NCBI RefSeq assembly: GCF_000253115.1
Contig: NC_014145.1
Location: 496,001 to 560,000, forward strand
Length of the DNA stretch: 64,000 nucleotides
Direction: 5' to 3'
Source: Thiomonas arsenitoxydans
Lineage (GTDB): Bacteria > Pseudomonadota > Gammaproteobacteria > Burkholderiales > Burkholderiaceae_C
Below the pieces are notes generated by a model. The model was not told where the DNA came from and searched no databases. It saw nothing but the letters and a program-made list of their open reading frames with translations. Positions 1 to 8,662 of this stretch are shown here, piece by piece. Each line of letters begins with the position of its first letter. Position 1 is the stretch's first letter. The position numbers and the translations under genes are program-made.

Positions 1-90
1 GAGGGTGCAACGGGGCTACGTTTCCTTACACGATCTCGAATTTTTGGAGAGGACGAATGGGAAATTTTGAAAAAGGAGGGCCGCATCTAG
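1..90 (+). other. Possible C-terminal tail of an upstream gene
   Basis: Frame 1 is open from the window edge to a TAG at 88-90 and would end a protein with GEDEWEILKKEGRI. Thirty codons can stay open by chance, and frame 2 is also open to a TGA near 70, so this is only a possibility. The remaining sequence to base 225 is AT-rich leader without a gene. Confidence 0.25.
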
Positions 91-193
91 TAAACGAAGA
101 ATTTAAAATAAATTATAAGGGAACTCCCTAGTTGATCTTTAGTTGTTCATCGAGTGCGTTAAACACGACTGTGGCGGCTGACTGCAGATTTTT

Positions 194-199
194 TATAAT
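194..199 (+). promoter_or_regulatory. Candidate -10 element of the quinoprotein dehydrogenase gene
   Basis: A perfect TATAAT lies in the AT-rich leader 27 bases before the start codon. No convincing -35 box stands 16-18 bases upstream, so any promoter here would depend on an activator. AAGGAG at 214-219 is the ribosome binding site. A transcription start this close to the RBS would give a very short leader, which weakens the call. Confidence 0.25.
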
Positions 200-225
200 T
201 TAATCCATCACGTAAGGAGCAAGAA

Positions 226-1944
226 ATGCTAATTCAGAATAGCGGAAATGCAAGATTATTGAGTATGACATTGGCCGTTTTCTGCCTGTCTATTGGGTAT
301 GCGCCAGCTGCAACGACAGAGTACCCGGCAGTCACACAGCAGAGGCTTGATGACGCACACAAAAGTACGGATTGGTTGACGTACTATCATTCCTACGGTG
401 GTGAAAGTAATTCACCAGCGACACAAATTGACCCGAGGAATGTCAAAAACTTAAAAATGGTTTGGTCGCACAAATTTCCGGCAGATCTAACGCAAGGTTT
501 CGAGGCAACACCAATCGTCAATGGAAATTTCATGTTTGTGACGACTCCTAAGGATCACGTGTATGCCTTCGATGCCACCACAGGTAAAAAGCTATGGAGT
601 TATGATCCACAACTCCCTCAAATTGCCTACAAAACAGTATGTTGTGATGTTGTAAACCGCGGCGTGGCCTTATATAAGGATAGCTTATATGTGGCAATGC
701 TGAGTGGCGAAGTCGCTTCCTTTAACGCACAGGATGGCCAAATCAACTGGAAGAAACAACTTTTTGATCCAGGCATTGGCTATGCTTTCTCCTTAGCGCC
801 ACTCGCCGCTAATGGAAATATCTATGTGGGCAGTGCTGGAGGCGAATATGGCGCGCGCGGATTTATTGCGGCGCTTGATGCGCATACTGGCGACACCGTT
901 TGGAAAAAATATACAGTGCCGTCACCCGATGAAAAATACGGCGACACTTGGCCAAAGGGCATGTACACGCACTCGGGCTCTCCCGCATGGCTGACCGGAA
1001 CGTACGATCCTGAAAACCAAACACTTTACTGGGGCGTTGGTAACCCTGGGCCTTGGCTTGCAGAACTTCGCCCCGGGAAAAACCTCTATTCTGACTCGCT
1101 ATTGGCGATCAACGCTGGGAACGGGGACATTAAATGGCACTTCCAGTACACACAACATGACTCCTGGGATTATGACGGCGTAAATACAGCAATCAGGGCG
1201 AAAATCAATTACCAGGGCAAAGAATACGATGCTCTTATTCATGCTGACAGAAATGGATATTTTATCGCCCTAGATCAGAAAACTGGTAAGTTGATTTACG
1301 CAAAGCCGTTTGTTAAGACAACGTCTGTCCTTGGCTATAACAAGGAGGGCGAGTCAATTAATAATCCGAAGTCCTATCCGAAGGTAGGCGAGACGATCCA
1401 TACCTGCCCTCAATTCCTCGGAGGCAAAAATTGGTGGTCAATGGCATACGATCCGAAGACGCATATTGTCGTCGTTCCTTCGTTGCACGCTTGCGGTACT
1501 TACACGGGTTCAAAGGTTAGTTATATGCAAGGGCTGCCCTACTTGGGCGAAGGGTTCTCAATCTACCCTGAGCCGGGAAGCAAGGGGTATGGCGAAGTTC
1601 AGGGAATTGATGTCAATACCGGCAAGAAGGTATGGGGACATTGGAGCAAGATGCCTTGGAACGGTGGCGTAACCACTACAGCCAGCGGCATCGCCTTTAC
1701 GGGGTCGCTAGAAGGCCATCTCTATGCTTTCGAAACCAAGACTGGTAAGGTGCTTTGGAAGAGCCCAAAACTCGCAAGCGGAATCGTTGCGCAACCTTCT
1801 GTGTATGAGGTGGACGGAAAAGAGTATGTCGCAATTTTGGCCGGATATGGTGGTGCGAATCCGATTTGGGGCGGCCCAATGGCGACCATGACCAAGAACG
1901 TACCTCGTGGCGGCACGTTGTATGTTTTCAGCCTCAATAATTAA
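226..1944 (+). CDS. PQQ-dependent alcohol dehydrogenase, predicted lanthanide type
   Basis: Periplasmic quinoprotein that oxidises primary alcohols or aldehydes with PQQ and a metal and passes electrons to a cytochrome c. The 572-residue protein has a signal peptide (cleavage near APAA, residue 29), repeated PQQ-propeller blades such as YAFDATTGKKLW, and no C-terminal heme domain, so it is a type I enzyme. The vicinal disulfide is Cys139-Cys140 (TVCCD). Metal and active-site positions seen are Glu207, Asn273 (GNPGPW), Asp315 and Asp317 (HDSWDYDG). The second aspartate two residues after the catalytic one is the established mark of lanthanide-dependent XoxF/PedH-type enzymes; calcium enzymes usually have Ala, Ser or Thr there. 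AAGGAG at 214-219 fixes the start. The gene is more AT-rich than the pqq genes downstream. Substrate cannot be read from sequence. Confidence 0.93.
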   Translation: MLIQNSGNARLLSMTLAVFCLSIGYAPAATTEYPAVTQQRLDDAHKSTDWLTYYHSYGGESNSPATQIDPRNVKNLKMVWSHKFPADLTQGFEATPIVNGNFMFVTTPKDHVYAFDATTGKKLWSYDPQLPQIAYKTVCCDVVNRGVALYKDSLYVAMLSGEVASFNAQDGQINWKKQLFDPGIGYAFSLAPLAANGNIYVGSAGGEYGARGFIAALDAHTGDTVWKKYTVPSPDEKYGDTWPKGMYTHSGSPAWLTGTYDPENQTLYWGVGNPGPWLAELRPGKNLYSDSLLAINAGNGDIKWHFQYTQHDSWDYDGVNTAIRAKINYQGKEYDALIHADRNGYFIALDQKTGKLIYAKPFVKTTSVLGYNKEGESINNPKSYPKVGETIHTCPQFLGGKNWWSMAYDPKTHIVVVPSLHACGTYTGSKVSYMQGLPYLGEGFSIYPEPGSKGYGEVQGIDVNTGKKVWGHWSKMPWNGGVTTTASGIAFTGSLEGHLYAFETKTGKVLWKSPKLASGIVAQPSVYEVDGKEYVAILAGYGGANPIWGGPMATMTKNVPRGGTLYVFSLNN

Positions 1945-1996
1945 GGGCTATCGATTTCAAGGGGCGCCGCTGGCGCCCCATTTTAAGGATTTCCAA

Positions 1997-3208
1997 ATGT
2001 TGCGATTAACAATGACAGCTACAATCCTGTCCACAGTCGGGTTTTTTTATGTCGCGCCGCTGGCGCATGCCATGGAAAACCATCCAGTGAAGTTATGCAC
2101 GTTTCCCTTGAGTCCAACGAAGTCACTGGACATTGACGTAGCCAGAGCGGTATTTAAAGATTTATCTATACCCTATCGGACCGTCGATTTGACGAAGGAT
2201 CTTGGCAATCGATCGACATCCAAATTTGCTATAGCAGAGCTTCTGAAATCAAAATGTGATGTATTTTCTGGAATTCCTATATTGAAAGAGGATTTGCAGT
2301 TCAAAAACGGGATGGCTGTTTCGGCTCCTTATTTGACGGTGGAATTCGTTAAATTCAGTAATCCCGATGCGAAGGTGGCGGCCGATGGTCGTGGCACTGT
2401 TGCGGTGGCCTACGAAACACCAGGGCAACTCATCGCCGCAGAGGAAGGGGACAAGAATTTCGATGTAGAAAATACGACCAAGGATGTGATTGATGCTGTG
2501 GTGAGCGGTAAGGCAGAGTATGGAATTGGCTGGTATCCAAGCCTTCTAAAATACGAAAATTCGCATCATAGCGTCCATTTTTCGCTGATGACGACAAAAT
2601 CCAAGGTTTCAAATTGGCATCTTAGTTTTGTGGCCGATGCCAGGAATACAATATTGATTTCGAAAATTTCGAGGGCGTTGGGGCGGCTTTCGAACGATGT
2701 CGCTTTTCAAAAAATGGTCAAGCCTTGGGCGATAGCTTCGCATGCGGCAACTATTTCTTCAGCTGGTGTGGGCTCGATACAGCCTGCGGTGTTTGTCTAT
2801 AAGGCCGGAAATATAAAAAATGGCTACAGACTGATCGACGTTTCCGACAATGGCGGATCCACAGGGAATCAAGCAAATTTCGCCCAGAGTCAGGTCGGCC
2901 CTGGGAAAAAACTGTATGCGGCCGAATGCGCTCAGTGCCATGGAGATAACCTACAGGGCCATACTGCGCCTGCATTGAAGGGACCTGGGTTCGCTCCAAC
3001 GAATAATTCGACCATGACGATCGGTGGAATTTTTCTTTACATGATGACCAATATGCCGGCAGACAAGCCTGGTAAGCTCAAGCCAAAACAATATGCAGAC
3101 ATAATGGCATTTTTGTTGCACGCAAACGGGTATATGCCCAATGGCAAGAAACTAGACCCCAGCGCTGTGCAGGACGATCAGCAAGAATTCGATTCCTTCG
3201 TCCAATGA
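1997..3208 (+). CDS. Fused periplasmic binding protein (XoxJ/MoxJ-like) and c-type cytochrome
   Basis: A 403-residue protein with a signal peptide ending near AHA (residues 23-25). Residues about 30-245 look like a family 3 solute-binding domain of the kind associated with quinoprotein dehydrogenases (CDVFSGIP, SAPYLT, AEYGIGWYP). After a linker comes a cytochrome c domain with heme motif CAQCH at 311-315 and a likely axial Met in TNMP (Met353). In methylotrophs these jobs belong to two proteins, XoxJ/MoxJ and the electron acceptor XoxG/MoxG; here they are one polypeptide directly after the dehydrogenase. The inferred role is docking to the enzyme and accepting its electrons. The ATG at 1997 is preceded by AAGGA and begins a proper signal peptide; an in-frame upstream ATG at 1907 overlaps the previous gene and lacks one. 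The stop overlaps the next start by 4 nt. Confidence 0.85.
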   Translation: MLRLTMTATILSTVGFFYVAPLAHAMENHPVKLCTFPLSPTKSLDIDVARAVFKDLSIPYRTVDLTKDLGNRSTSKFAIAELLKSKCDVFSGIPILKEDLQFKNGMAVSAPYLTVEFVKFSNPDAKVAADGRGTVAVAYETPGQLIAAEEGDKNFDVENTTKDVIDAVVSGKAEYGIGWYPSLLKYENSHHSVHFSLMTTKSKVSNWHLSFVADARNTILISKISRALGRLSNDVAFQKMVKPWAIASHAATISSAGVGSIQPAVFVYKAGNIKNGYRLIDVSDNGGSTGNQANFAQSQVGPGKKLYAAECAQCHGDNLQGHTAPALKGPGFAPTNNSTMTIGGIFLYMMTNMPADKPGKLKPKQYADIMAFLLHANGYMPNGKKLDPSAVQDDQQEFDSFVQ

Positions 3209-5349
3209 AGCGTCAATCAAGGAAGGGTAAGGCTCTGGCGTTCTGGGCGGGTTTCGCTGTAGTTTTTAGCGTTCAGCAGAGCGAGGCCAAGGCTGCTTCG
3301 CAGGTTGTCGTTACTGTGCCATCGGCAGACTCTAGTTCGACTCGGCCCTTGATTGCTGCGCAACAACTTGCCCCGGTGACGGTTCAAGGGGTGGCGTACG
3401 GCGCTAATGCTGTATCGCTGCCCTCGACCATCAGCATCCTGGGGCAGCGGGCGCTGACGCAGGGCCAGCCCCAGGTCAACCTGTCAGAGAGCCTGGGACA
3501 GGTCCCTGGGCTCATTGTCAACAACCGGCAGGACTACGCCCAGGACATGCAACTGTCCATTCGCGGGTTTGGTGCTGACGCACCCTTCGGCGTGCAGGGG
3601 GTGTACATGACCCTGGACGGCATTCCCCTGACCATGCCTGACGGCCAGGGCCAGTCGCAGATCATCAACCTGCCCACCCTGGGCGGTATGAAGATCATCA
3701 AGGGCCCGTTCGCCGCGCTTTACGGCAACGCCGCCGGTGGCGTGATTCAGGCGTACACCCGCGACCCGCCCGAACCTCCCAGTCTGAGCCTGCGCACCTG
3801 GGCAGGTGACTGGGGCTCGCACCAGACCACCCTGATCGGCGGCGGCGTCAGTGGTGGCGTAAGCGGCATTGCCGGTCTCACCGACTTTCGCACCGACGGC
3901 TGGCGCCAGCACAGCGCCGCCACGCGACGCCAGTTCAACGGCGTCCTGCACTGGAACCCGCACGCCGACGACCAGTTCAGCCTGGTGTTCAACGCACTGA
4001 ACCAGGACGCGCTCGACCCGGCTGGGCTGACACGCGCCGAGTTGCAGCAGAACCCGCGCCAGGTCGACCCCGCCATCTTGAAGTTCAATACCCGCAAGAG
4101 CGTGCGCAACCGCCAGACCGGGCTGGTATGGGAGCACCGCTTCGATGCCGACAACACCTTGCGCATGAGCGCCTACGGCGGCACCCGGCGCATCAAGCAA
4201 TACCTGCCCTTCACCGGCAACTTCGGCGTGTCCGCCGGCGGCGTGGTCGATCTGCACGACTATTTCAGTGGCACCACCGCCGACTACACCCACAGCGGCG
4301 AACTCGCCGCGCGCCGCTACACCCTAGCCGCGGGCCTGAGCTACGGCCGCATGAACGAATACCGCAAGGGTTTTGTCAACGATTTCGGCGTGCAGGGCGC
4401 GCTGCGCAACGACCAGTACAACACCGTCGACAACTTCGCCCAGTACATGCAGGCGCATTGGGAACTGACCTCTCGGCTGTCGGTCAGCGGCGGGCTGCGC
4501 CACGACGCGGTGCGCTTCAACTCCACCCCGGGCACCGACGCCCCGCTGTCGGCCGGCACGGGCGGCAATGCGCGCTATTCCAGCACCGATCCGGTGATCG
4601 GTCTGTTGTACAAGCTCGACGCACACAACCGCATCTACGCCGACTATGGCCACGGCTTTGTCACTCCCACGTTCTACCAACTCGCCTATCGCCCCGACGG
4701 CCAGCCCGGCCTGAATTTCGCGCTGCAGCCCATGCACCTGCGCAACGCCGAGGTGGGGTGGCGCGGCCACTTCGGCAACCTGCGCGCGGAGGCGTCGGTG
4801 TATGACATCACCACAGACAACCAGATTGTCGTGTTCTCGTCGAGCGGCGGGCGCACCACTTATTCCAACGCCGGCAAGACGCGGCGCTACGGCACCGACC
4901 TGAGCCTGGACGCCGCGCTGCCCGCCCACTTGAGCGCGCGCCTAGCGTACAGCTACCTGCACGTGCGCTTTGCCGGCGGCCCCTACGACGGCAACACCCT
5001 GCCCGGGGCGCCGGCGCAGCAGTTTTACGCCGGGTTGACCTGGCGTCCGCCTCTGCAAAGCGCCGCGCTGCAGGGCTTCTACACCACGCTGTCGGCGCTG
5101 GTGCGCAGCCAGGTGTTCGTCGACGCGAAGAACAGCGCCGCCGCGCAGGGCTATGGCGTGCTCAATTGGGCCACAGGAATCGAGCAGCACCACGGACCCT
5201 GGCGGCTGTCCGAATTCCTGCGGGTGGACAACCTGCTCAACCGAAACTATGTGGCTGCTGTGGTCATCGCCGATAGCAACGGCCGCTATTACGAGGCCGC
5301 TCCGGGACGCAACGCCATCGTGGGCGTGCAGGTCACTAGGGAGTTTTGA
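3205..5349 (+). CDS. TonB-dependent receptor, YncD/PqqU-like
   Basis: Outer-membrane TonB-dependent transporter of 714 residues with a signal peptide, a plug domain and a 22-strand type barrel ending in an aromatic residue (REF). The plug carries NRQDYAQDMQLSIRGFGAD and DGIPLTMPDGQGQ, a close likeness to E. coli YncD, now known as the PQQ importer PqqU. Its place between a PQQ enzyme and pqqA fits PQQ recapture from the medium. It is translationally coupled to the preceding gene by an ATGA overlap, which ties it to the dehydrogenase operon. Base composition changes inside this gene: the first 200 bases resemble the AT-richer genes before it, the rest the GC-rich genes after it. Substrate is inferred; a siderophore or metal chelate remains possible. 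Confidence 0.85.
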   Translation: MKRQSRKGKALAFWAGFAVVFSVQQSEAKAASQVVVTVPSADSSSTRPLIAAQQLAPVTVQGVAYGANAVSLPSTISILGQRALTQGQPQVNLSESLGQVPGLIVNNRQDYAQDMQLSIRGFGADAPFGVQGVYMTLDGIPLTMPDGQGQSQIINLPTLGGMKIIKGPFAALYGNAAGGVIQAYTRDPPEPPSLSLRTWAGDWGSHQTTLIGGGVSGGVSGIAGLTDFRTDGWRQHSAATRRQFNGVLHWNPHADDQFSLVFNALNQDALDPAGLTRAELQQNPRQVDPAILKFNTRKSVRNRQTGLVWEHRFDADNTLRMSAYGGTRRIKQYLPFTGNFGVSAGGVVDLHDYFSGTTADYTHSGELAARRYTLAAGLSYGRMNEYRKGFVNDFGVQGALRNDQYNTVDNFAQYMQAHWELTSRLSVSGGLRHDAVRFNSTPGTDAPLSAGTGGNARYSSTDPVIGLLYKLDAHNRIYADYGHGFVTPTFYQLAYRPDGQPGLNFALQPMHLRNAEVGWRGHFGNLRAEASVYDITTDNQIVVFSSSGGRTTYSNAGKTRRYGTDLSLDAALPAHLSARLAYSYLHVRFAGGPYDGNTLPGAPAQQFYAGLTWRPPLQSAALQGFYTTLSALVRSQVFVDAKNSAAAQGYGVLNWATGIEQHHGPWRLSEFLRVDNLLNRNYVAAVVIADSNGRYYEAAPGRNAIVGVQVTREF

Positions 5350-5463
5350 ATGATGTGGCAGCAAGAGATCAAGCCCATCGCAACCCAGCATTCCTCAGCA
5401 TGGTGCTGCGGAGTCGTAAGTCGGCCGCTACCGCGTCCGGCGCTTTCAAACAGGAGACTGAAA

Positions 5464-5538
5464 ATGAAGTGGACCAAACCTAGCTTTATCGATATGCGCT
5501 TCGGTTTTGAAATCACCATGTACATCGCAACCCGCTGA
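5464..5538 (+). CDS. pqqA: PQQ precursor peptide PqqA
   Basis: A 24-residue peptide, [20 protein letters not shown] plus IATR, which is the usual PqqA length. It has the conserved Glu16 and Tyr20 (ExxxY) that are cross-linked by PqqE and become the PQQ backbone. AGGAGA at 5452-5457 stands at correct spacing. An in-frame upstream ATG at 5350 would add 38 unrelated residues and lacks support. The 114-base gap after the receptor gene leaves room for a separate pqq promoter. No pqqF-type protease gene is linked. Confidence 0.95.
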   Translation: MKWTKPSFIDMRFGFEITMYIATR

Positions 5539-5599
5539 TCGGAAGAAAGGCAGCGATATGGCGCGAACCGCCATACCGCTGTCTCGAGGCCTTATTCTC

Positions 5600-6517
5600 A
5601 TGAAGATTCATGTGCTTGGTTCTGCTGCAGGCGGCGGTTTCCCACAGTGGAATTGCAACTGCGCGAATTGCGACGGCCTACGCAGCGGCACGATCCGCGC
5701 ATCCAGAAGAACGCAGTCCTCGATCGCGCTGAGCGCCGACGGCGGCGACTGGATCGTCTTCAACACCTCGCCCGACATCCTCCAACAAATTCGGGCTTTT
5801 CCTGCACTGCAGCCCGGGCGTCGACTGCGCGACACAGGAATTCGCGCCATTGTCCTGATCGATGCGCAAATTGACCACACGACCGGACTCTACATGCTGC
5901 GTGAAAGCAGCAAACCTCTCGATATCTGGTGTACCGAGCAGGTTCGAGACGACCTGCGCAACGGTAATCCGATCTTCGATATTTTGGAACACTACTGCAA
6001 GGTGACTTGGCATGTGATGCCTATCGATGGTTCAGGCTTCGAGATCGAGGGCATCGGCGACCTGCATTTTGCCGCAGTGCCGTTGCGCAGCAAAGCGCCG
6101 CCATATTCGCCGCACCGGGAGAATCCTCATCCCGGCGACAACGTCGGCATCACCATCCGTGACCGCCGCACCGCGCGCACCGCCTTCTATGCTCCTGGAC
6201 TGGCCGATATCGAGCCCCACGTCTGGCACGCGATGCGCAGCGCAGACTGCGTCCTCGTCGACGGGACCTTCTGGACCCATGACGAAATGATCCGCCTGGG
6301 GGTGGGCACCAAGACCGCGGTGGAGATCGGACACCTTCCGCAGTCCGGCCCGGGGGGCATGATCGAGCATCTCTCGCGCCTCCCGGCGCAAACGCGCAAG
6401 CTGCTGATCCATATCAACAACACCAATCCCATCCTCGACGAAGACAGCCTGCAGCGCGCCGAACTGACGGCGCGGAACATCGAGGTCTGTCACGACGGTC
6501 TGGATATCCAACTGTAG
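5600..6517 (+). CDS. pqqB: PQQ biosynthesis protein PqqB
   Basis: Metallo-beta-lactamase-fold protein of PQQ synthesis, thought to act as a hydroxylase on the tyrosine-derived intermediate. From the chosen ATG it has 305 residues, the family length, and begins [20 protein letters not shown]. The zinc-binding CxCxxC is Cys19, Cys21, Cys24. An in-frame ATG at 5558 has a better Shine-Dalgarno (GAAGAAAGG) but would add 14 residues not usual in the family, so the start is not certain. It lies 61 bases after pqqA in the same operon. Confidence 0.95.
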   Translation: MKIHVLGSAAGGGFPQWNCNCANCDGLRSGTIRASRRTQSSIALSADGGDWIVFNTSPDILQQIRAFPALQPGRRLRDTGIRAIVLIDAQIDHTTGLYMLRESSKPLDIWCTEQVRDDLRNGNPIFDILEHYCKVTWHVMPIDGSGFEIEGIGDLHFAAVPLRSKAPPYSPHRENPHPGDNVGITIRDRRTARTAFYAPGLADIEPHVWHAMRSADCVLVDGTFWTHDEMIRLGVGTKTAVEIGHLPQSGPGGMIEHLSRLPAQTRKLLIHINNTNPILDEDSLQRAELTARNIEVCHDGLDIQL

Positions 6518-6530
6518 GAACCCTCACACC

Positions 6531-7244
6531 ATGAACGCCCTTGCACAGCCCGGCAGACCGTGGAGTCGCGAGCAGTTCGAAGCACAACTGCGCCAGAAGG
6601 GAAAGTCTTATCACATCCACCATCCTTTCAACGTTATGCTCAATACGGGAAAGGCGTCGCGCGAGCAAATCCAGGGGTGGGTGGCAAACCGGTATTGCTA
6701 TCAGCTCGCAATCCCGATCAAGGATGCGTCGATCCTGTCCAATTGCCCCGACCGCGACGTGCGGCGCGGGTGGATCCAGCGCATTCTCGACCACGATGGC
6801 TATGGAGGCGACCCGGGCGGAATCGAGGCCTGGGTTCGACTCGGACTCGCCGTAGGGCTGAGCCGCGAAGAAATGAAGGATCAGCGGCACGTCATTCCGG
6901 GGGTCCGCTTCGCTGTCGACGCCTATGTGAACTTCTGTCGCCGGCAGCCGTGGCAGGAGGCCGTATGTTCCTCGCTGACCGAGCTATTCGCATCGGCGAT
7001 CCACAGTGAACGTCTTGCCACCTGGCCCGAAAACTATCCGTGGATCGAGGCGGATGGCCTGCAGTACTTTCGCAATCGAACGACTCAGTCCCGCCGCGAT
7101 GTGGAGCAAGGGCTGACGCTGACTCTCGACCACTTCGACACCAGCGAGCTGCAGCAACGGGCTCTGGACATCCTGCAGTTCAAGCTCGACGTGCTCTGGC
7201 AGATGAACGATGCCATGGCATTGAGGTACAAGGTGCCGCTATGA
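6531..7244 (+). CDS. pqqC: Pyrroloquinoline-quinone synthase PqqC
   Basis: Catalyses the final eight-electron oxidation and ring closure of AHQQ to PQQ in the cytoplasm. The 237-residue all-helical protein has typical stretches [23 protein letters not shown] and [14 protein letters not shown]. Length and start agree with the family. It follows pqqB by 13 bases and overlaps pqqD by 4, so it is part of the operon. Confidence 0.96.
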   Translation: MNALAQPGRPWSREQFEAQLRQKGKSYHIHHPFNVMLNTGKASREQIQGWVANRYCYQLAIPIKDASILSNCPDRDVRRGWIQRILDHDGYGGDPGGIEAWVRLGLAVGLSREEMKDQRHVIPGVRFAVDAYVNFCRRQPWQEAVCSSLTELFASAIHSERLATWPENYPWIEADGLQYFRNRTTQSRRDVEQGLTLTLDHFDTSELQQRALDILQFKLDVLWQMNDAMALRYKVPL

Positions 7245-7531
7245 GAGACGAACGACTCCCTGACTCTGCCGATCCACGGCGTCCCGGCTTGAATCCGAGA
7301 TTCCGCCTCCAATGGGAAGAGGCGCAGCAGGCCTGGGTTCTGCTGTATCCAGAGGGCATGGTGAAGCTCAATGGCAGTGCAGGCGAAATCATGACGCGAT
7401 GCGATGGCGTCCGCTCCGTGGGCGACATCGTGGCGGACCTCGAGGCTGCTTTCGGCGAAGCCGATCTCGCCCCGGATGTTGCACAGTTCTTTCAGATCGC
7501 TTCGCAACAAGGCTGGCTGCAATGGACATGA
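7241..7531 (+). CDS. pqqD: PQQ peptide chaperone PqqD
   Basis: Small peptide-binding (RRE-fold) protein that holds PqqA for the radical SAM enzyme PqqE. The 96-residue sequence shows the usual pattern: [29 protein letters not shown], then a winged-helix region. Its ATG overlaps the pqqC stop in an ATGA, which decides the start. It runs into pqqE with a short overlap, in keeping with PqqD-PqqE partnership. Confidence 0.94.
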   Translation: MRDERLPDSADPRRPGLNPRFRLQWEEAQQAWVLLYPEGMVKLNGSAGEIMTRCDGVRSVGDIVADLEAAFGEADLAPDVAQFFQIASQQGWLQWT

Positions 7532-8646
7532 CACCTCCTGTCGGCCCACCGCTCTGGATCCTTGCCGAGTTGACCTACCGCTGCCCGCTGCACTGTGCCT
7601 TTTGCTACAACCCGGTCGATTTTGCACGGCACGACCAGGAAATCTCCACCGACGACTGGCTGAGGGTCCTTCAACAGGGGCGCGCCCTGGGTGCCGTGCA
7701 GTGTGGTTTCTCCGGTGGAGAACCTCTGCTTCGCGACGATCTCGAAGTCCTTGTCGCCGAAGCGCATCGACTCGGCTACTACACGAATCTGCTGACTTCG
7801 GGGGTGGGACTGACCTCGCGGCGCGCAGACGCGCTTAAGGCCGCCGGACTCGATCACATCCAGCTCTCCTTTCAGGACTCGACACGCGAGATTAATGATT
7901 TTCTTTCACATACACGGACCTTTGAACTCAAGGAGCGCGTCGCCAGACTGATCAAGGACAACGGCTGGCCGATGGTCATGAATGTGGTGATCCACCGTCT
8001 CAACATCGATCACATCGACCGCATCATTGAAATGGCCGCGGATCTCGGCGCCGAGTATCTCGAACTCGCCAACGCCCAGTATTACGCGTGGGCGCAGGTC
8101 AATCGGGCCCATCTTTTGCCCACTCGGGAGCAGGTGCAACGGGCAGAGGACGTCACCAATGCTTGGCGCCAGCGACTGGGCGACAAGATGCGCGTCTTCT
8201 TAGTCGTTCCAGACTATTACGAAAGCCGTCCGAAGAAGTGCATGAACGGATGGGGCAATGTATTTCTGACTGTTGCTCCGGACGGTACCGTCTTGCCTTG
8301 CCATACGGCACGCATGCTTCCAGGACTCGAATTTCCCAAAGTGGGCGAGATGACGCTGCGCGAGATCTGGTTTGAATCCGAGGGATTCAACCGCTACCGC
8401 GGATCGTCCTGGATGAAAGACCCATGCCGGGACTGCGATGAACGGGAAAAGGATTGGGGCGGATGCCGTTGCCAAGCGTACATGCTCGCAGGAGATCCTG
8501 CCGCGGCGGATCCGGTCTGTGCGAAATCGCCAGTCCATCAGGTCGTCGAGGCCGCGGTGGCGAAAGCCGGGAGTGTAGCTTCGTCCGAACACCCCCTTGT
8601 GTTCCGGAGTGCCGATCAGTCGCGTCGACTCCAACGCATGTTTTGA
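7522..8646 (+). CDS. pqqE: PqqA peptide cyclase PqqE (radical SAM)
   Basis: Radical SAM/SPASM enzyme that forms the Glu-Tyr carbon-carbon bond in PqqA. The 374-residue protein has the SAM cluster motif CPLHCAFC with Cys21, Cys25 and Cys28, a FSGGEPLLRDD region that binds SAM, and a C-terminal SPASM domain with CMNGWGN, LPCHTA and CRDCDE...CRCQAY for auxiliary clusters. Two starts are possible: ATG 7522, or ATG 7528 which forms an ATGA overlap with pqqD; they differ by two residues. Confidence 0.95.
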   Translation: MDMTPPVGPPLWILAELTYRCPLHCAFCYNPVDFARHDQEISTDDWLRVLQQGRALGAVQCGFSGGEPLLRDDLEVLVAEAHRLGYYTNLLTSGVGLTSRRADALKAAGLDHIQLSFQDSTREINDFLSHTRTFELKERVARLIKDNGWPMVMNVVIHRLNIDHIDRIIEMAADLGAEYLELANAQYYAWAQVNRAHLLPTREQVQRAEDVTNAWRQRLGDKMRVFLVVPDYYESRPKKCMNGWGNVFLTVAPDGTVLPCHTARMLPGLEFPKVGEMTLREIWFESEGFNRYRGSSWMKDPCRDCDEREKDWGGCRCQAYMLAGDPAAADPVCAKSPVHQVVEAAVAKAGSVASSEHPLVFRSADQSRRLQRMF

Positions 8647-8662
8647 GTCCAAGCACTACGCC

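Noticed and set aside
172..186. Possible sigma-54 promoter (TGGC...GC) before the dehydrogenase gene
   Set aside because: The GG to GC spacing is 9, not 10 bases, and the TTGC box is poor.
3484..4293. Long minus-strand open frame opposite the first TonB receptor
   Set aside because: Shadow of GC-rich codons; no family pattern, no start site, and the + strand protein is clearly real.
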